From: Micromonospora sp. AMSO31t
Lineage (GTDB): Bacteria > Actinomycetota > Actinomycetes > Mycobacteriales > Micromonosporaceae
Direction of reading: 5' to 3'
DNA: 59,239 nt
Assembly: GCF_008868175.1 (NCBI RefSeq)
Contig: NZ_WBKT01000020.1
Location: 1-59,239 of the forward strand
This document shows, in pieces, positions 51,417 through 59,239 of the stretch. The position numbers were made by a program, and so were the translations under genes. The notes beneath the pieces are model-generated. The model did no database searches, was not told the DNA's origin, and was given only the letters and a program-made list of their open reading frames with translations. The first letter of the stretch is position 1. The number at the start of each line of letters is the position of its first letter.

Positions 51417-54161
51417 GTGGCTACGGAACGCAAGCGCCCGGTGATCACCGCTGGTCTGCCGAGCCAGCTTCCGGACATCGACCCTGAAGAGACCAGCGAA
51501 TGGGTCGAGTCGCTTGACGGTGTCATCGACGAGCGCGGAACCAAGCGCGCCCGCTACGTCATGCTGAGCCTGCTGGAGCGGGCCCGCGAGCGCCAGGTCG
51601 GGGTGCCGTCCCTGACCACCACCGACTACATCAACACCATCACACCGGAGCGCGAGCCGTGGTTCCCGGGTGACGAGCACGTCGAGCGGCGGCTGCGGGC
51701 CTACATCCGGTGGAACGCCGCGATGCTGGTGCACCGGGCGCAGCGGCCGGAGATCGGCGTGGGTGGCCACATCTCCACCTTCGCCAGCTCCGCGTCCCTC
51801 TACGAGGTGGGCTTCAACCACTTCTTCCGGGGCAAGGACCACCCGGGCGGCGGCGACCACATCTTCTACCAGGGCCACGCCTCCCCCGGCATGTACGCCC
51901 GGGCGTTCCTGGAGGGCCGGCTCAGCGCCGACCAGCTCGACGGCTTCCGGCAGGAGCTGTCGCACCCGGGTGGCGCCCTGCCGTCGTACCCGCACCCGCG
52001 GCTGATGCCGGACTTCTGGGAGTTCCCGACGGTGTCGATGGGCCTCGGCCCGCTGAACGCCATCTACCAGGCCCGGTTCAACCGCTACCTGCACCACCGC
52101 GGCATCAAGGACACCTCGCAGCAGCACGTCTGGGCGTTCCTGGGCGACGGCGAGATGGACGAGGTGGAGTCGCTCGGCGCGATCGGCGTGGCCGCCCGCG
52201 AGGAGCTGGACAACCTCACCTTCGTGATCAACTGCAACCTGCAGCGGCTGGACGGCCCGGTCCGCGGCAACGGCAAGGTCATGCAGGAGCTGGAGGCGTT
52301 CTTCCGGGGCGCCGGCTGGAACGTCATCAAGGTGGTCTGGGGCCGCGAGTGGGACCCGCTGCTCGCGGCGGACACCGACGGCGCGCTGGTCAACCTCATG
52401 AACACGACGCCCGACGGTGACTACCAGACCTACAAGGCCGAGTCCGGGGCGTACGTCCGGGAGCACTTCTTCGGGCGCGACCCGCGCACCCGCAAGATGG
52501 TCGAGCACCTGAGCGACGACGAGATCTGGAACCTCAAGCGGGGCGGCCACGACTACCGGAAGCTCTACGCGGCCTACAAGGCGGCCATGGAGCACACCGG
52601 CCAGCCGACGGTGATCCTGGCCAAGACGATCAAGGGCTGGACGCTGGGCTCGCACTTCGAGGGCCGCAACGCCACCCACCAGATGAAGAAGCTGACGCTG
52701 GAGGACTTGAAGCTCTTCCGCGACCGCCTCTACCTGGACATCCCGGACAAGCAGCTGGAGGAGAACCCGTACCTCCCGCCGTACTTCCACCCGGGCGAGA
52801 AGTCCGACGAGATGGAGTACCTGCACGAGCGGCGCAAGCAGCTCGGTGGTTACCTGCCCTCGCGGCGGACCAGCCACAAGACGCTGCAGATCCCGGGCCC
52901 GGAGCGGTTCGCCGACGTCAAGCGCGGCTCGGGCAAGCAGAAGGTGGCCACCACCATGGCCTTCGTCCGCCTGCTCAAGGACGTGATGAAGGACAAGGAG
53001 TTCGGCAAGCGCTGGGTGCCGATCATCCCGGACGAGGCCCGCACCTTCGGCATGGACTCGCTCTTCCCGACGGCGAAGATCTACTCGCCGCACGGCCAGC
53101 GGTACACCTCGGTGGACCGGGAGCTGTTCCTGTCGTACAAGGAGGCCACCACCGGCCAGATCCTGCACGAGGGGATCAACGAGGCCGGCTCGGTCGCCTC
53201 GTTCACCGCGGCGGGCACGTCCTACGCCACCCACGGCGAGCCGATGATCCCGATGTACATCTTCTACTCGATGTTCGGGTTCCAGCGGACCGCCGACGAG
53301 TTCTGGGCGGCGGCCGACCAGATGGCGCGGGGCTTCCTGCTCGGCGCGACGGCCGGCCGGACGACGCTCAACGGTGAGGGCCTCCAGCACGAGGACGGCC
53401 ACTCGATGCTGATCGCCGCCACCAACCCGGCCGTGGTCGCCTACGACCCGGCGTTCGCCTTCGAGATGGCGCACATCCTGGAGAGCGGCCTGCACCGGAT
53501 GTACGGCGAGGCGCAGGAGAACATCTTCTACTACCTCACCGTCTACAACGAGCCGATCTTCCAGCCGGCCGAGCCGCAGGGCGTGGACGTCGAGGGCATC
53601 GTCAAGGGCATCTACCGCTACTCGGCGGCCCCGCAGGTCGACGGGGACGCGCCGAAGGCGAACGTCCTGGCCTCCGGCACCGGCATGCAGTGGGCGCTCA
53701 AGGCCCAGCAGCTGCTCGCCGAGGACTGGGGCGTGGCCGCCGACGTCTGGTCGGTGACCTCCTGGACCGAGCTGCGCCGGGACGCGGTGGAGTGCGAGGA
53801 GCACAACCTGCTCAACCCGGGCGGCGAGCAGCGGGTGCCGTACATCCAGCGGAAGCTGGCGGACGCCGACGGGCCGAAGGTCGCGGTGAGCGACTGGATG
53901 CGCGCGGTGCCGGACCTGATCGCCCGCTGGGTGCCGGGTGACTACACCTCGCTCGGCACCGACGGCTTCGGCATGTCGGACACCCGGCACGCGCTGCGCC
54001 GCCACTTCCACGTGGACGCCGAGTCGGTGGCCGTCGCGACGCTGCGCCAGCTCGCCCTGCGCGGCGCGGTGCCGGCGCACGTGCCGGCCGAGGCCGCCAA
54101 GAAGTACGCGCTGGACGACGTCAACGCCGCCCCGGTCGGGGAGACCGGCGGCGACAGCTGA
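51417..54161 (+). CDS. aceE: Pyruvate dehydrogenase E1 component, homodimeric type
   Basis: A 914-residue thiamine-diphosphate enzyme that decarboxylates pyruvate and reductively acetylates the E2 lipoyl group. The ThDP/Mg motif is [12 protein letters not shown] near residue 240 with [14 protein letters not shown] closing it. [20 protein letters not shown] and DLVAARL-type helices precede it, and [11 protein letters not shown] near residue 660 is the transketolase-like pyrimidine domain. Length and motifs fit the AceE rather than the alpha/beta type. GTG at 51417 has GAGGGA upstream. In other actinobacteria it lies next to DUF3052 and ahpE; here about 8 kb intervene. Confidence 0.97.
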   Translation: MATERKRPVITAGLPSQLPDIDPEETSEWVESLDGVIDERGTKRARYVMLSLLERARERQVGVPSLTTTDYINTITPEREPWFPGDEHVERRLRAYIRWNAAMLVHRAQRPEIGVGGHISTFASSASLYEVGFNHFFRGKDHPGGGDHIFYQGHASPGMYARAFLEGRLSADQLDGFRQELSHPGGALPSYPHPRLMPDFWEFPTVSMGLGPLNAIYQARFNRYLHHRGIKDTSQQHVWAFLGDGEMDEVESLGAIGVAAREELDNLTFVINCNLQRLDGPVRGNGKVMQELEAFFRGAGWNVIKVVWGREWDPLLAADTDGALVNLMNTTPDGDYQTYKAESGAYVREHFFGRDPRTRKMVEHLSDDEIWNLKRGGHDYRKLYAAYKAAMEHTGQPTVILAKTIKGWTLGSHFEGRNATHQMKKLTLEDLKLFRDRLYLDIPDKQLEENPYLPPYFHPGEKSDEMEYLHERRKQLGGYLPSRRTSHKTLQIPGPERFADVKRGSGKQKVATTMAFVRLLKDVMKDKEFGKRWVPIIPDEARTFGMDSLFPTAKIYSPHGQRYTSVDRELFLSYKEATTGQILHEGINEAGSVASFTAAGTSYATHGEPMIPMYIFYSMFGFQRTADEFWAAADQMARGFLLGATAGRTTLNGEGLQHEDGHSMLIAATNPAVVAYDPAFAFEMAHILESGLHRMYGEAQENIFYYLTVYNEPIFQPAEPQGVDVEGIVKGIYRYSAAPQVDGDAPKANVLASGTGMQWALKAQQLLAEDWGVAADVWSVTSWTELRRDAVECEEHNLLNPGGEQRVPYIQRKLADADGPKVAVSDWMRAVPDLIARWVPGDYTSLGTDGFGMSDTRHALRRHFHVDAESVAVATLRQLALRGAVPAHVPAEAAKKYALDDVNAAPVGETGGDS

Positions 54162-54172
54162 CCTGTCCCGCA

Positions 54173-54206
54173 CGAAGGGCCCGGCGCTCCCGCGCCGGGC
54201 CCTTCG
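54173..54206 (+). terminator. Terminator of aceE
   Basis: Perfect 15-bp stem, CGAAGGGCCCGGCGC at 54173-54187 and its inverse at 54192-54206, with a 4-nt loop. It begins 12 nt after the stop codon. Confidence 0.9.
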
Positions 54207-54304
54207 TCATGTGCGGTGCGCGGCGGCCGAGGCGACGATGGCCCGGCGTCCCTGGCGGGGACGCCGGACCATCACCATCGCGGGCGACGCCGGGACAGGC
54301 TCGG

Positions 54305-54751
54305 TCAGCCGACGGCGGCCAGGTCGGTCAGCCGGGCCAGCGAGTCCTCCAGATCGGCGCCCACCCTGCGCAGGCCGAGCCGGAGCAGGGCGGCCTTGAC
54401 GGGCCCGGCGGGCCACCGCACGACGATGAGCCGCACGACCGTCCCGCCCTCCTCCTCGTCCGGGGTCAGCTGGACGTAGATCTCGGTGCGCGCCTCGGCC
54501 CGGGCGCCGGCGCCCCGGGCCCGTTCGCGCCACCCGATCAGGGTCGGCTCCTGGTAGGCGATCACCTCGGCCTCGTGCGCCGCGCCGCGGCCGGCCTGGA
54601 CCAGTTGTCGCCGGCCGAACCCCTCCCCCGAAAGGACCTCGGCCGCGCGGACCCCCGCCAGCCAGGCCGGCAACTGCTCGGCCCGCTGCACGACGTCCCA
54701 GACCGCTTCCACCGGCGCCACCACGTGCGCACTGCGCTCGACGAGGATCAT
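54305..54751 (-). CDS. SRPBCC (polyketide cyclase/START-like) family protein
   Basis: A 148-residue protein of the SRPBCC fold. The start VERSAHVVAPVEAVWDVVQ and the hydrophobic-cavity pattern (LPAWLAGVRAAEVLSGEG, TLIGWRERARG, RLIVVRWPAG) are typical of members that bind a lipid or polyketide-like ligand. No catalytic residues are evident. ATG at 54751 has GGGGGAAAG upstream. It is divergent from the GH1 gene, and a 187-nt AT-richer gap with the rare CTTAAG sequence separates them. Confidence 0.85.
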   Translation of the reverse strand: MILVERSAHVVAPVEAVWDVVQRAEQLPAWLAGVRAAEVLSGEGFGRRQLVQAGRGAAHEAEVIAYQEPTLIGWRERARGAGARAEARTEIYVQLTPDEEEGGTVVRLIVVRWPAGPVKAALLRLGLRRVGADLEDSLARLTDLAAVG

Positions 54752-54900
54752 GTCTATCTTTCCCCCACTTAAAACACATCCGCGATATTCGGCACTCTAT
54801 GTGTAAATCGGACTTAAGCGGACGGGTTCGGAAAAGACACGCCGAAAGCCCTTGCCCTGCCTGCCTTTGCGGGCCTATGGCGCGGCGACCGCCCGGGCCC

Positions 54901-54906
54901 TAGAGT
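54901..54906 (+). promoter_or_regulatory. -10 hexamer TAGAGT of the GH1/MFS operon
   Basis: TAGAGT lies 33 nt before the ATG at 54939, whose GGGAGGG ribosome binding site would then fall inside a short leader. No good -35 match is seen at the usual distance. Confidence 0.35.
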
Positions 54907-54938
54907 CGCGAGCACGCTTCGCGTTTCTGGGAGGGCGA

Positions 54939-56270
54939 ATGACGAGCGCGCCGATGCCCGAGTTCCCCGCCGGCTTCCGGTGGGGGGTGTCCACGTCCGC
55001 GTACCAGATCGAGGGGGCGGTCACCGCCGGCGACCGCGGGCCGTCCATCTGGGACACCTTCGCCCACTCCCCCGGGCGCATCGTCGACGGCAGCACCGGC
55101 GACGAGGCGTGCGACCACTACCACCGGTACGCCGAGGACGTCGGGCTGCTGGCCGGGCTGGGAGTGTCGGCGTACCGGCTCTCCATCGCCTGGCCCCGGG
55201 TGCAGCCCACCGGCACGGGCCCGGCCAACGCGGCCGGGCTCGACTTCTACGACCGGTTGGTGGACGCCCTGCTCGCCGCCGGCGTGGACCCGGTCGCCAC
55301 CCTCTTCCACTGGGACCTGCCGCAGGCCCTGGAGGACGCCGGCGGCTGGCTGAACCGGGACACCGCCCACCGCTTCGCCGAGTACGCCGACCTGGTCGCC
55401 GCCCGCCTCGGCGACCGGGTGAAGCTCTGGATCACCCTCAACGAGCCGTTCGTCCACATGAGCCTCGGGCACGGCACGGGCGCGCACGCCCCGGGCCGGG
55501 TGCTGCTCTTCGACGCCTTCCCGGTGGCCCACCACCAGCTCCTCGGGCACGGCCTCGCGGTCTCCGCGCTGCGCGCGCGCAGCACCAGCCCGGTGGCCAT
55601 CGCCAACAACTACTCGCCGGTGCGGCTGGCCGGGGACTCCGACGCCGACCGGGCCGCCGGGGCGGCGTACGACGCGCTGCACAACCGGCTCTTCACCGAC
55701 CCGCTGCTCGGCCTCGGCTATCCCGAGGAGCCGGGCTTCGACCCGGCCGTGGTGCGGGCCGGGGACCTCGACGTGATCGCCGCACCGATCGACGTGCTCG
55801 GCGTCAACTACTACAACCCGACCGGCATCCGCGCGCCCAGCGGCGAGGACTCGCCGCTGCCGTTCGAGATGGTGCCGCTGGAGGGTTACCCGCGGACCGC
55901 CTTCGACTGGCCGGTGGTCCCGGACGGGCTGCGCGAGCTGCTCGTCCAGCTCCACCGGCGCTACGGCGACGCGCTGCCGCCGATCCAGGTCACCGAGAGC
56001 GGCTGCGCGTACGACGACGCGCCGGACGCCGACGGCCGGGTGCCCGACCCGGACCGGATCGCGTACCTGGACGGGCACCTGCGGGCGGTGCACGAGGCGA
56101 TGACCGCCGGCGTGCCGGTCACCGGGTACTTCGTCTGGTCGCTGCTGGACAACTGGGAGTGGGCCGAGGGCTTCACGAAGCGGTTCGGCCTCGTGCACGT
56201 CGACTACGCCACCCAGCGGCGCACCCCGAAGTCGTCGTACGCGTGGTTCCGGGACCTGGTCCGCCGATGA
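54939..56270 (+). CDS. GH1 family beta-glucosidase
   Basis: A 443-residue retaining beta-glycosidase of family GH1. It opens with FPAGFRWGVSTSAYQIEGA. LWITLNEPFVHMSLGH near residue 165 carries the acid/base glutamate, and IQVTESGCAYDD near residue 350 the nucleophile glutamate (VTESG in place of VTENG). YFVWSLLDNWEWAEGFTKRF is the usual aglycone-side motif. It has no signal peptide, so it hydrolyses imported beta-glucosides such as cellobiose inside the cell. ATG at 54939 has GGGAGGG upstream. Its TGA overlaps the ATG of the MFS gene, tying import and hydrolysis together. Confidence 0.96.
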   Translation: MTSAPMPEFPAGFRWGVSTSAYQIEGAVTAGDRGPSIWDTFAHSPGRIVDGSTGDEACDHYHRYAEDVGLLAGLGVSAYRLSIAWPRVQPTGTGPANAAGLDFYDRLVDALLAAGVDPVATLFHWDLPQALEDAGGWLNRDTAHRFAEYADLVAARLGDRVKLWITLNEPFVHMSLGHGTGAHAPGRVLLFDAFPVAHHQLLGHGLAVSALRARSTSPVAIANNYSPVRLAGDSDADRAAGAAYDALHNRLFTDPLLGLGYPEEPGFDPAVVRAGDLDVIAAPIDVLGVNYYNPTGIRAPSGEDSPLPFEMVPLEGYPRTAFDWPVVPDGLRELLVQLHRRYGDALPPIQVTESGCAYDDAPDADGRVPDPDRIAYLDGHLRAVHEAMTAGVPVTGYFVWSLLDNWEWAEGFTKRFGLVHVDYATQRRTPKSSYAWFRDLVRR

Positions 56271-57544
56271 CCACCGTCAACCCGACGCCGGCCTCGCTGC
56301 CGGCAGCGCTCGCCGAGCCCACCGTGCCGGTGCGGCGGAGCTGGATCGCGCTGATCTTCGCGGCCAACCTGGGCGTCTGGATGGCCTTCTTCACCCCGAT
56401 CCAGGTGCTGCTGCCGCAGCAGGTGGAGCGCATCGCGCCGGGCGACAAGGAGGCCATGCTGGCGGTGGTCACCGGCCTCGGCGCGCTCGCCGCGGTGCTG
56501 GCGAACCCGCTCGCCGGGGCGCTGTCCGACCGGACCTCGCTGCGCCTGGCGAACCGGCACTTCGGCCGCCGGCACGTCTGGACCGCCACGGGCGCGGTGA
56601 TCGGCGCGGTCTTCCTGGTGGTGCTGGCCCGGCAGGACAGCATCGCCGGGGTGGCGGTGGCCTGGGTCGCCGCCCAGGTCTGCTTCAACGCCATGCTGGC
56701 CAGCCTCACCGCCGCCATCCCGGACCGGGTGCCGGTGGCGCAGCGTGGCGGCGTCTCCGGCTGGGTGGGCATCCCGCAGGCGCTCGGCCTGGTGGTCGGC
56801 GCGGTGCTGGTCACCGCCGTGGTCACCGGCAACGCCGCCGGGTACGCCGCCATCGCGCTCGCGGTGCTGCTGCTGTCCCTGCCGTTCGCGCTGCTCACCC
56901 AGGACGACCCGCTGCCCCGGGAACACCGGTCGCCGATGCGGCCGCGCACGCTGCTCGCCTCGATGTGGATCAGCCCGCGCCGGCACCCCGACTTCGCCTG
57001 GGCCTGGTTCACCCGGTTCCTGGTGCAGACCGGCAACGCGCTGGGCACGCTCTACCTGCTCTACTTCCTCACCGACGGGGTACAGGTGGCCGACCCCGAG
57101 GGCAGCCTGCTGGTGCTGATCCTGCTCTACACGCTCGGCATGATGCTCACCGCCGTGGTGGCCGGGCGACTCTCCGACCGCTCGGGCCGGCGCAAGGTGT
57201 TCGTGATCGTCTCCGGGCTGATCATGGCGGTGGCGGCCACGCTCCTCGCGGCGGCCCCGACCTGGCCCATGGCGATCGTCGCCGCGCTGCTGCTCGGCGC
57301 CGGCTACGGGGTCTACCTGGCGGTCGACGCCGCGCTGATCACCCAGGTGCTGCCGGCCGCCACCGACCGGGCCAAGGACCTCGGCGTGATCAACATCGCC
57401 AACTCGGCGCCGCAGGTGCTCGGCCCGGCGCTCTCCGCCCCGATCGTGGTCCACCTGGGCGGATATCCGACCCTGTACGCGGTGACGGCGGCGGTCACCC
57501 TGGTCGGCAGCGTCCTGGTGCTGAAGATCAAGGCGGTTCCCTGA
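56267..57544 (+). CDS. MFS transporter (probable sugar importer)
   Basis: A 425-residue major facilitator protein with 12 membrane segments. The loop 2-3 signature GALSDRTSLRLANRHFGRRH is near residue 85 and the loop 8-9 copy VVAGRLSDRSGRRKVF near residue 298. The look is that of glycoside or disaccharide importers of the MFS rather than drug pumps. ATGA overlap with the beta-glucosidase gene strongly suggests it carries the glucoside that the enzyme cleaves. The specificity is not visible in the sequence. Confidence 0.9.
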   Translation: MTTVNPTPASLPAALAEPTVPVRRSWIALIFAANLGVWMAFFTPIQVLLPQQVERIAPGDKEAMLAVVTGLGALAAVLANPLAGALSDRTSLRLANRHFGRRHVWTATGAVIGAVFLVVLARQDSIAGVAVAWVAAQVCFNAMLASLTAAIPDRVPVAQRGGVSGWVGIPQALGLVVGAVLVTAVVTGNAAGYAAIALAVLLLSLPFALLTQDDPLPREHRSPMRPRTLLASMWISPRRHPDFAWAWFTRFLVQTGNALGTLYLLYFLTDGVQVADPEGSLLVLILLYTLGMMLTAVVAGRLSDRSGRRKVFVIVSGLIMAVAATLLAAAPTWPMAIVAALLLGAGYGVYLAVDAALITQVLPAATDRAKDLGVINIANSAPQVLGPALSAPIVVHLGGYPTLYAVTAAVTLVGSVLVLKIKAVP

Positions 57545-57547
57545 CGT

Positions 57548-57600
57548 GTTAGGAGGGGCCCCCTTACCCTCACGAGGCGTTAAGAAGGGGCCCTTCCTTA
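57548..57600. repeat. Pair of AAGGGGCCCTT-type intergenic palindromes
   Basis: Copy 1, GTTAGGAGGGGCCCCCTTAC, and copy 2, containing AAGAAGGGGCCCTTCCTT (57579-57600), stand 11 nt apart. Both are imperfect palindromes centred on GGGGCCC. I recall elements of this look as frequent between genes in Micromonospora. They could end transcription of the MFS gene before gltX. Confidence 0.7.
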
Positions 57601-57618
57601 TCGGCTCGCGGGCCGCCG

Positions 57619-57624
57619 TAGGCT
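57619..57624 (+). promoter_or_regulatory. -10 hexamer TAGGCT, leaderless promoter of gltX
   Basis: TAGGCT, then six nucleotides, then the GTG start of gltX. No ribosome binding site is present in the gap. Confidence 0.5.
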
Positions 57625-57630
57625 GGGGAC

Positions 57631-59040
57631 GTGACGGTACGTGTACGCTTCGCCCCCTCCCCGACCGGAATGTTCCACGTCGGCGGTGCCCGCTCGGCCC
57701 TGCAGAACTGGATCTACGCCAAGCAGCAGGGCGGGGTGTTCGTGCTCCGCATCGAGGACACCGACGCGGCCCGCAACAAGCCCGAGTGGACCGAGGGCAT
57801 CCTCTCCGCGCTCGACTGGATCGGCATCGCGCGGGGCAGCTACGAGGGCCCGTACTTCCAGTCCTCGTACGCCGGTGAGCACCGGGCCGCCGCGCAGCGG
57901 CTCCACGAGGGCGGCCGGGCGTACTACTGCGACTGCACTCGCGAGGACGTGCAGGCGCGCACCGGCTCGCAGTACCAGGGCTACGACGGCTACCACCGCG
58001 ACAAGGGCCTCGGCCCCGGCGAGGGCCGGGCGCTGCGGTTCCGCACCCCGGACGAGGGCGAGACCGTGGTGGTCGACCTGATCCGTGGCGAGCCGACCTT
58101 CGAGAACAAGCTGATCGAGGACTTCGTCATCGCCCGCGGCGACGGCTCGCCGGTCTTCCTGCTGGCCAACGTCGTCGACGACATGACCATGGGGATCACC
58201 CACGTGATCCGGGCCGAGGAGCACCTGCCGAACACGCCGAAGCAGCAGTTGCTCTGGGACGCGCTCGGGGTCAAGCCGCCGGTCTGGGCGCACGTGCCGG
58301 TGGTGGTCAACGAGAAGCGGCAGAAGCTCTCGAAGCGGCGCGACAAGGTCGCCCTGGAGGCGTACCGGGACGAGGGCTACCTCGCCGAGGCCATGCGCAA
58401 CTACCTCATGCTGCTCGGCTGGGCCCCCTCCGGCGACCGGGAGATCGTGCCGTGGTCGGTGATCGAGGAGGAGTTCCGGCTGGCGGAGGTTAACCCCTCC
58501 CCGGCGTTCTTCGACGAGAAGAAGCTGCGCGCGTTCAACGGCGACTACATCCGGGCGCTGCCGGTCGAGGAGTTCATCGCCTCCTGCCAGCCCTGGCTGA
58601 CCGGCACCGACACGATCGCCCCGCCGCCGTGGCAGCCGGCGGAGTTCGACAGCGCCGCGTTCGCCGCGGTGGCGCCGCTGGCGCAGACCCGGATCGCGGT
58701 GCTCAGCGAGATCGTGCCGAACGTCGACTTCCTCTTCCTGGCCGACCCCCTGATCGACGAGGGGGCCTGGGCCAAGGCCATGAAGGAGGGCGCGGCCGAC
58801 CTGCTGGACGCGGCGATCGCCGCGTTCGAGGCGCTGGAGTCCTGGGACGCCGAGTCGCTGAAGTCCACGCTGGAGGCCGTCGGCGCGGAGCGCGGCCTGA
58901 AGCTGGGCAAGGCACAGGCCCCGGTCCGCGTCGCGGTCACCGGCCGCACCGTGGGCCTGCCGCTGTTCGAGTCGCTGGAGGTGCTCGGCCGCGACCGCAC
59001 CCTGACCCGGCTGCGGGCCGCCCGGGTGCGCCTGTTCTGA
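57631..59040 (+). CDS. gltX: Glutamate--tRNA ligase
   Basis: A 469-residue class I aminoacyl-tRNA synthetase that charges tRNA-Glu and, in actinobacteria lacking GlnRS, also tRNA-Gln. The HIGH-like motif is [18 protein letters not shown] (residues 7-24) and the KMSKS-like motif is [12 protein letters not shown] near residue 230. The C-terminal anticodon-binding region is alpha-helical and ends with the family block [20 protein letters not shown]. The GTG start is apparently used on a leaderless message. A strong terminator follows. Confidence 0.97.
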   Translation: MTVRVRFAPSPTGMFHVGGARSALQNWIYAKQQGGVFVLRIEDTDAARNKPEWTEGILSALDWIGIARGSYEGPYFQSSYAGEHRAAAQRLHEGGRAYYCDCTREDVQARTGSQYQGYDGYHRDKGLGPGEGRALRFRTPDEGETVVVDLIRGEPTFENKLIEDFVIARGDGSPVFLLANVVDDMTMGITHVIRAEEHLPNTPKQQLLWDALGVKPPVWAHVPVVVNEKRQKLSKRRDKVALEAYRDEGYLAEAMRNYLMLLGWAPSGDREIVPWSVIEEEFRLAEVNPSPAFFDEKKLRAFNGDYIRALPVEEFIASCQPWLTGTDTIAPPPWQPAEFDSAAFAAVAPLAQTRIAVLSEIVPNVDFLFLADPLIDEGAWAKAMKEGAADLLDAAIAAFEALESWDAESLKSTLEAVGAERGLKLGKAQAPVRVAVTGRTVGLPLFESLEVLGRDRTLTRLRAARVRLF

Positions 59041-59052
59041 CCCCGGATCGCC

Positions 59053-59082
59053 AGGGGCCCGCCGGTCGTCCGGCGGGCCCCT
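59053..59082 (+). terminator. Terminator of gltX
   Basis: AGGGGCCCGCCGG at 59053-59065 and CCGGCGGGCCCCT at 59070-59082 form a perfect 13-bp stem with loop TCGT, followed by TT. It lies 12 nt after the gltX stop and also precedes the convergent membrane-protein stop. Confidence 0.88.
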
Positions 59083-59097
59083 TTCGCGTACGCGGGG

Positions 59098-59239
59098 TCA
59101 GCCCCGGTTCGACCGGCGGCGCAGCAGCACGCCCCCGCCCAGCGCGACCAGCACCACGGCCGCGCCGGCCGCCCACAGCCATCCCGTACCCCCGTCGTCC
59201 TCCGCCTCGTCGGCGGCCGGCGTGGGGCTCACCACGGAG
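59098..59239 (-). CDS. C-terminal end of a membrane-anchored protein (partial)
   Basis: Only the last 46 codons are inside the window. They encode an acidic Pro/Ala linker (SPTPAADEAEDDGG), one hydrophobic helix (WLWAAGAAVVLVALGGGVLL) and a basic tail RRRSNRG. This is a typical stop-transfer anchor of an exported actinobacterial surface protein; CopC/YcnI-like copper proteins end this way, but identity cannot be decided from the fragment. Confidence 0.65.
   Translation of the reverse strand, partial: SVVSPTPAADEAEDDGGTGWLWAAGAAVVLVALGGGVLLRRRSNRG

Noticed and set aside
50811..54173. Long minus-strand frame covering aceE
   Set aside because: Antisense of aceE; only its last 134 residues, the YjbQ protein, are real.

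Overview
The window looks like a chromosomal segment of a high-GC actinomycete, most likely a Micromonosporaceae member (Micromonospora-like). Supporting signs are very high G+C in third codon positions, many GTG starts, homodimeric AceE-type pyruvate dehydrogenase, XRE/DUF5753 plus DUF397 pairs, DUF3040, DUF3052, a SWIM/SNF2 pair, and AAGGGGCCCTT-type intergenic palindromes. The genus assignment is an inference.

Layout. 31-6273 is a minus-strand operon of five genes: DUF1800, DUF1501, a ferric-reductase-like membrane flavohaem protein, an FMN-binding protein with a flavinylation motif, and ApbE. It reads as an exported flavin-based electron-transfer module. 6725-15456 holds DUF3040, SWIM and SNF2 helicase genes, a PfkB kinase, DinB, a pyruvyl-transferase-like protein and a membrane-anchored Nudix-like protein. 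15522-20196 has a TetR/reductase pair with a visible double operator, a phosphotransferase, MerR, DUF397/XRE and a frameshifted small gene. 20251-27028 contains an ECF sigma factor with a propeller-like membrane partner, a hydrolase, an acetyltransferase, an NCS2 purine permease and a divergent XRE-cupin/thioredoxin-reductase-like pair. 27124-34771 carries a GH15 enzyme, MsrB-MsrA, an epoxide hydrolase, a one-cysteine redoxin, a truncated LtrA, a DNA alkylation repair protein and an SDR.

35634-37373 is a small type VII secretion-like cassette. It is followed by a rifamycin monooxygenase gene (rox) whose upstream region holds three 17-bp tandem repeats, a perfect palindrome and a near-consensus rifamycin-associated element (RAE). 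39744-42212 is lower in GC, with a decayed gene and an MFS transporter, and abuts tRNA-Val(TAC). It looks like the remains of an acquired segment.

42213-43351 (tRNA-Val, AhpE-like peroxiredoxin, DUF3052) and aceE at 51417 belong to a neighbourhood that is compact in other actinobacteria. Here they are separated by about 8 kb carrying a fused alpha-keto acid dehydrogenase E1, an MFS-MarR fusion, AraC, PhoD and YjbQ genes. The window closes with a GH1 beta-glucosidase/MFS pair, gltX and the 3' end of a membrane-anchored protein. There are no rRNA genes, CRISPR arrays or intact transposases. Several genes share a TANNNT hexamer 6-7 nt before the start codon, which implies leaderless transcripts.
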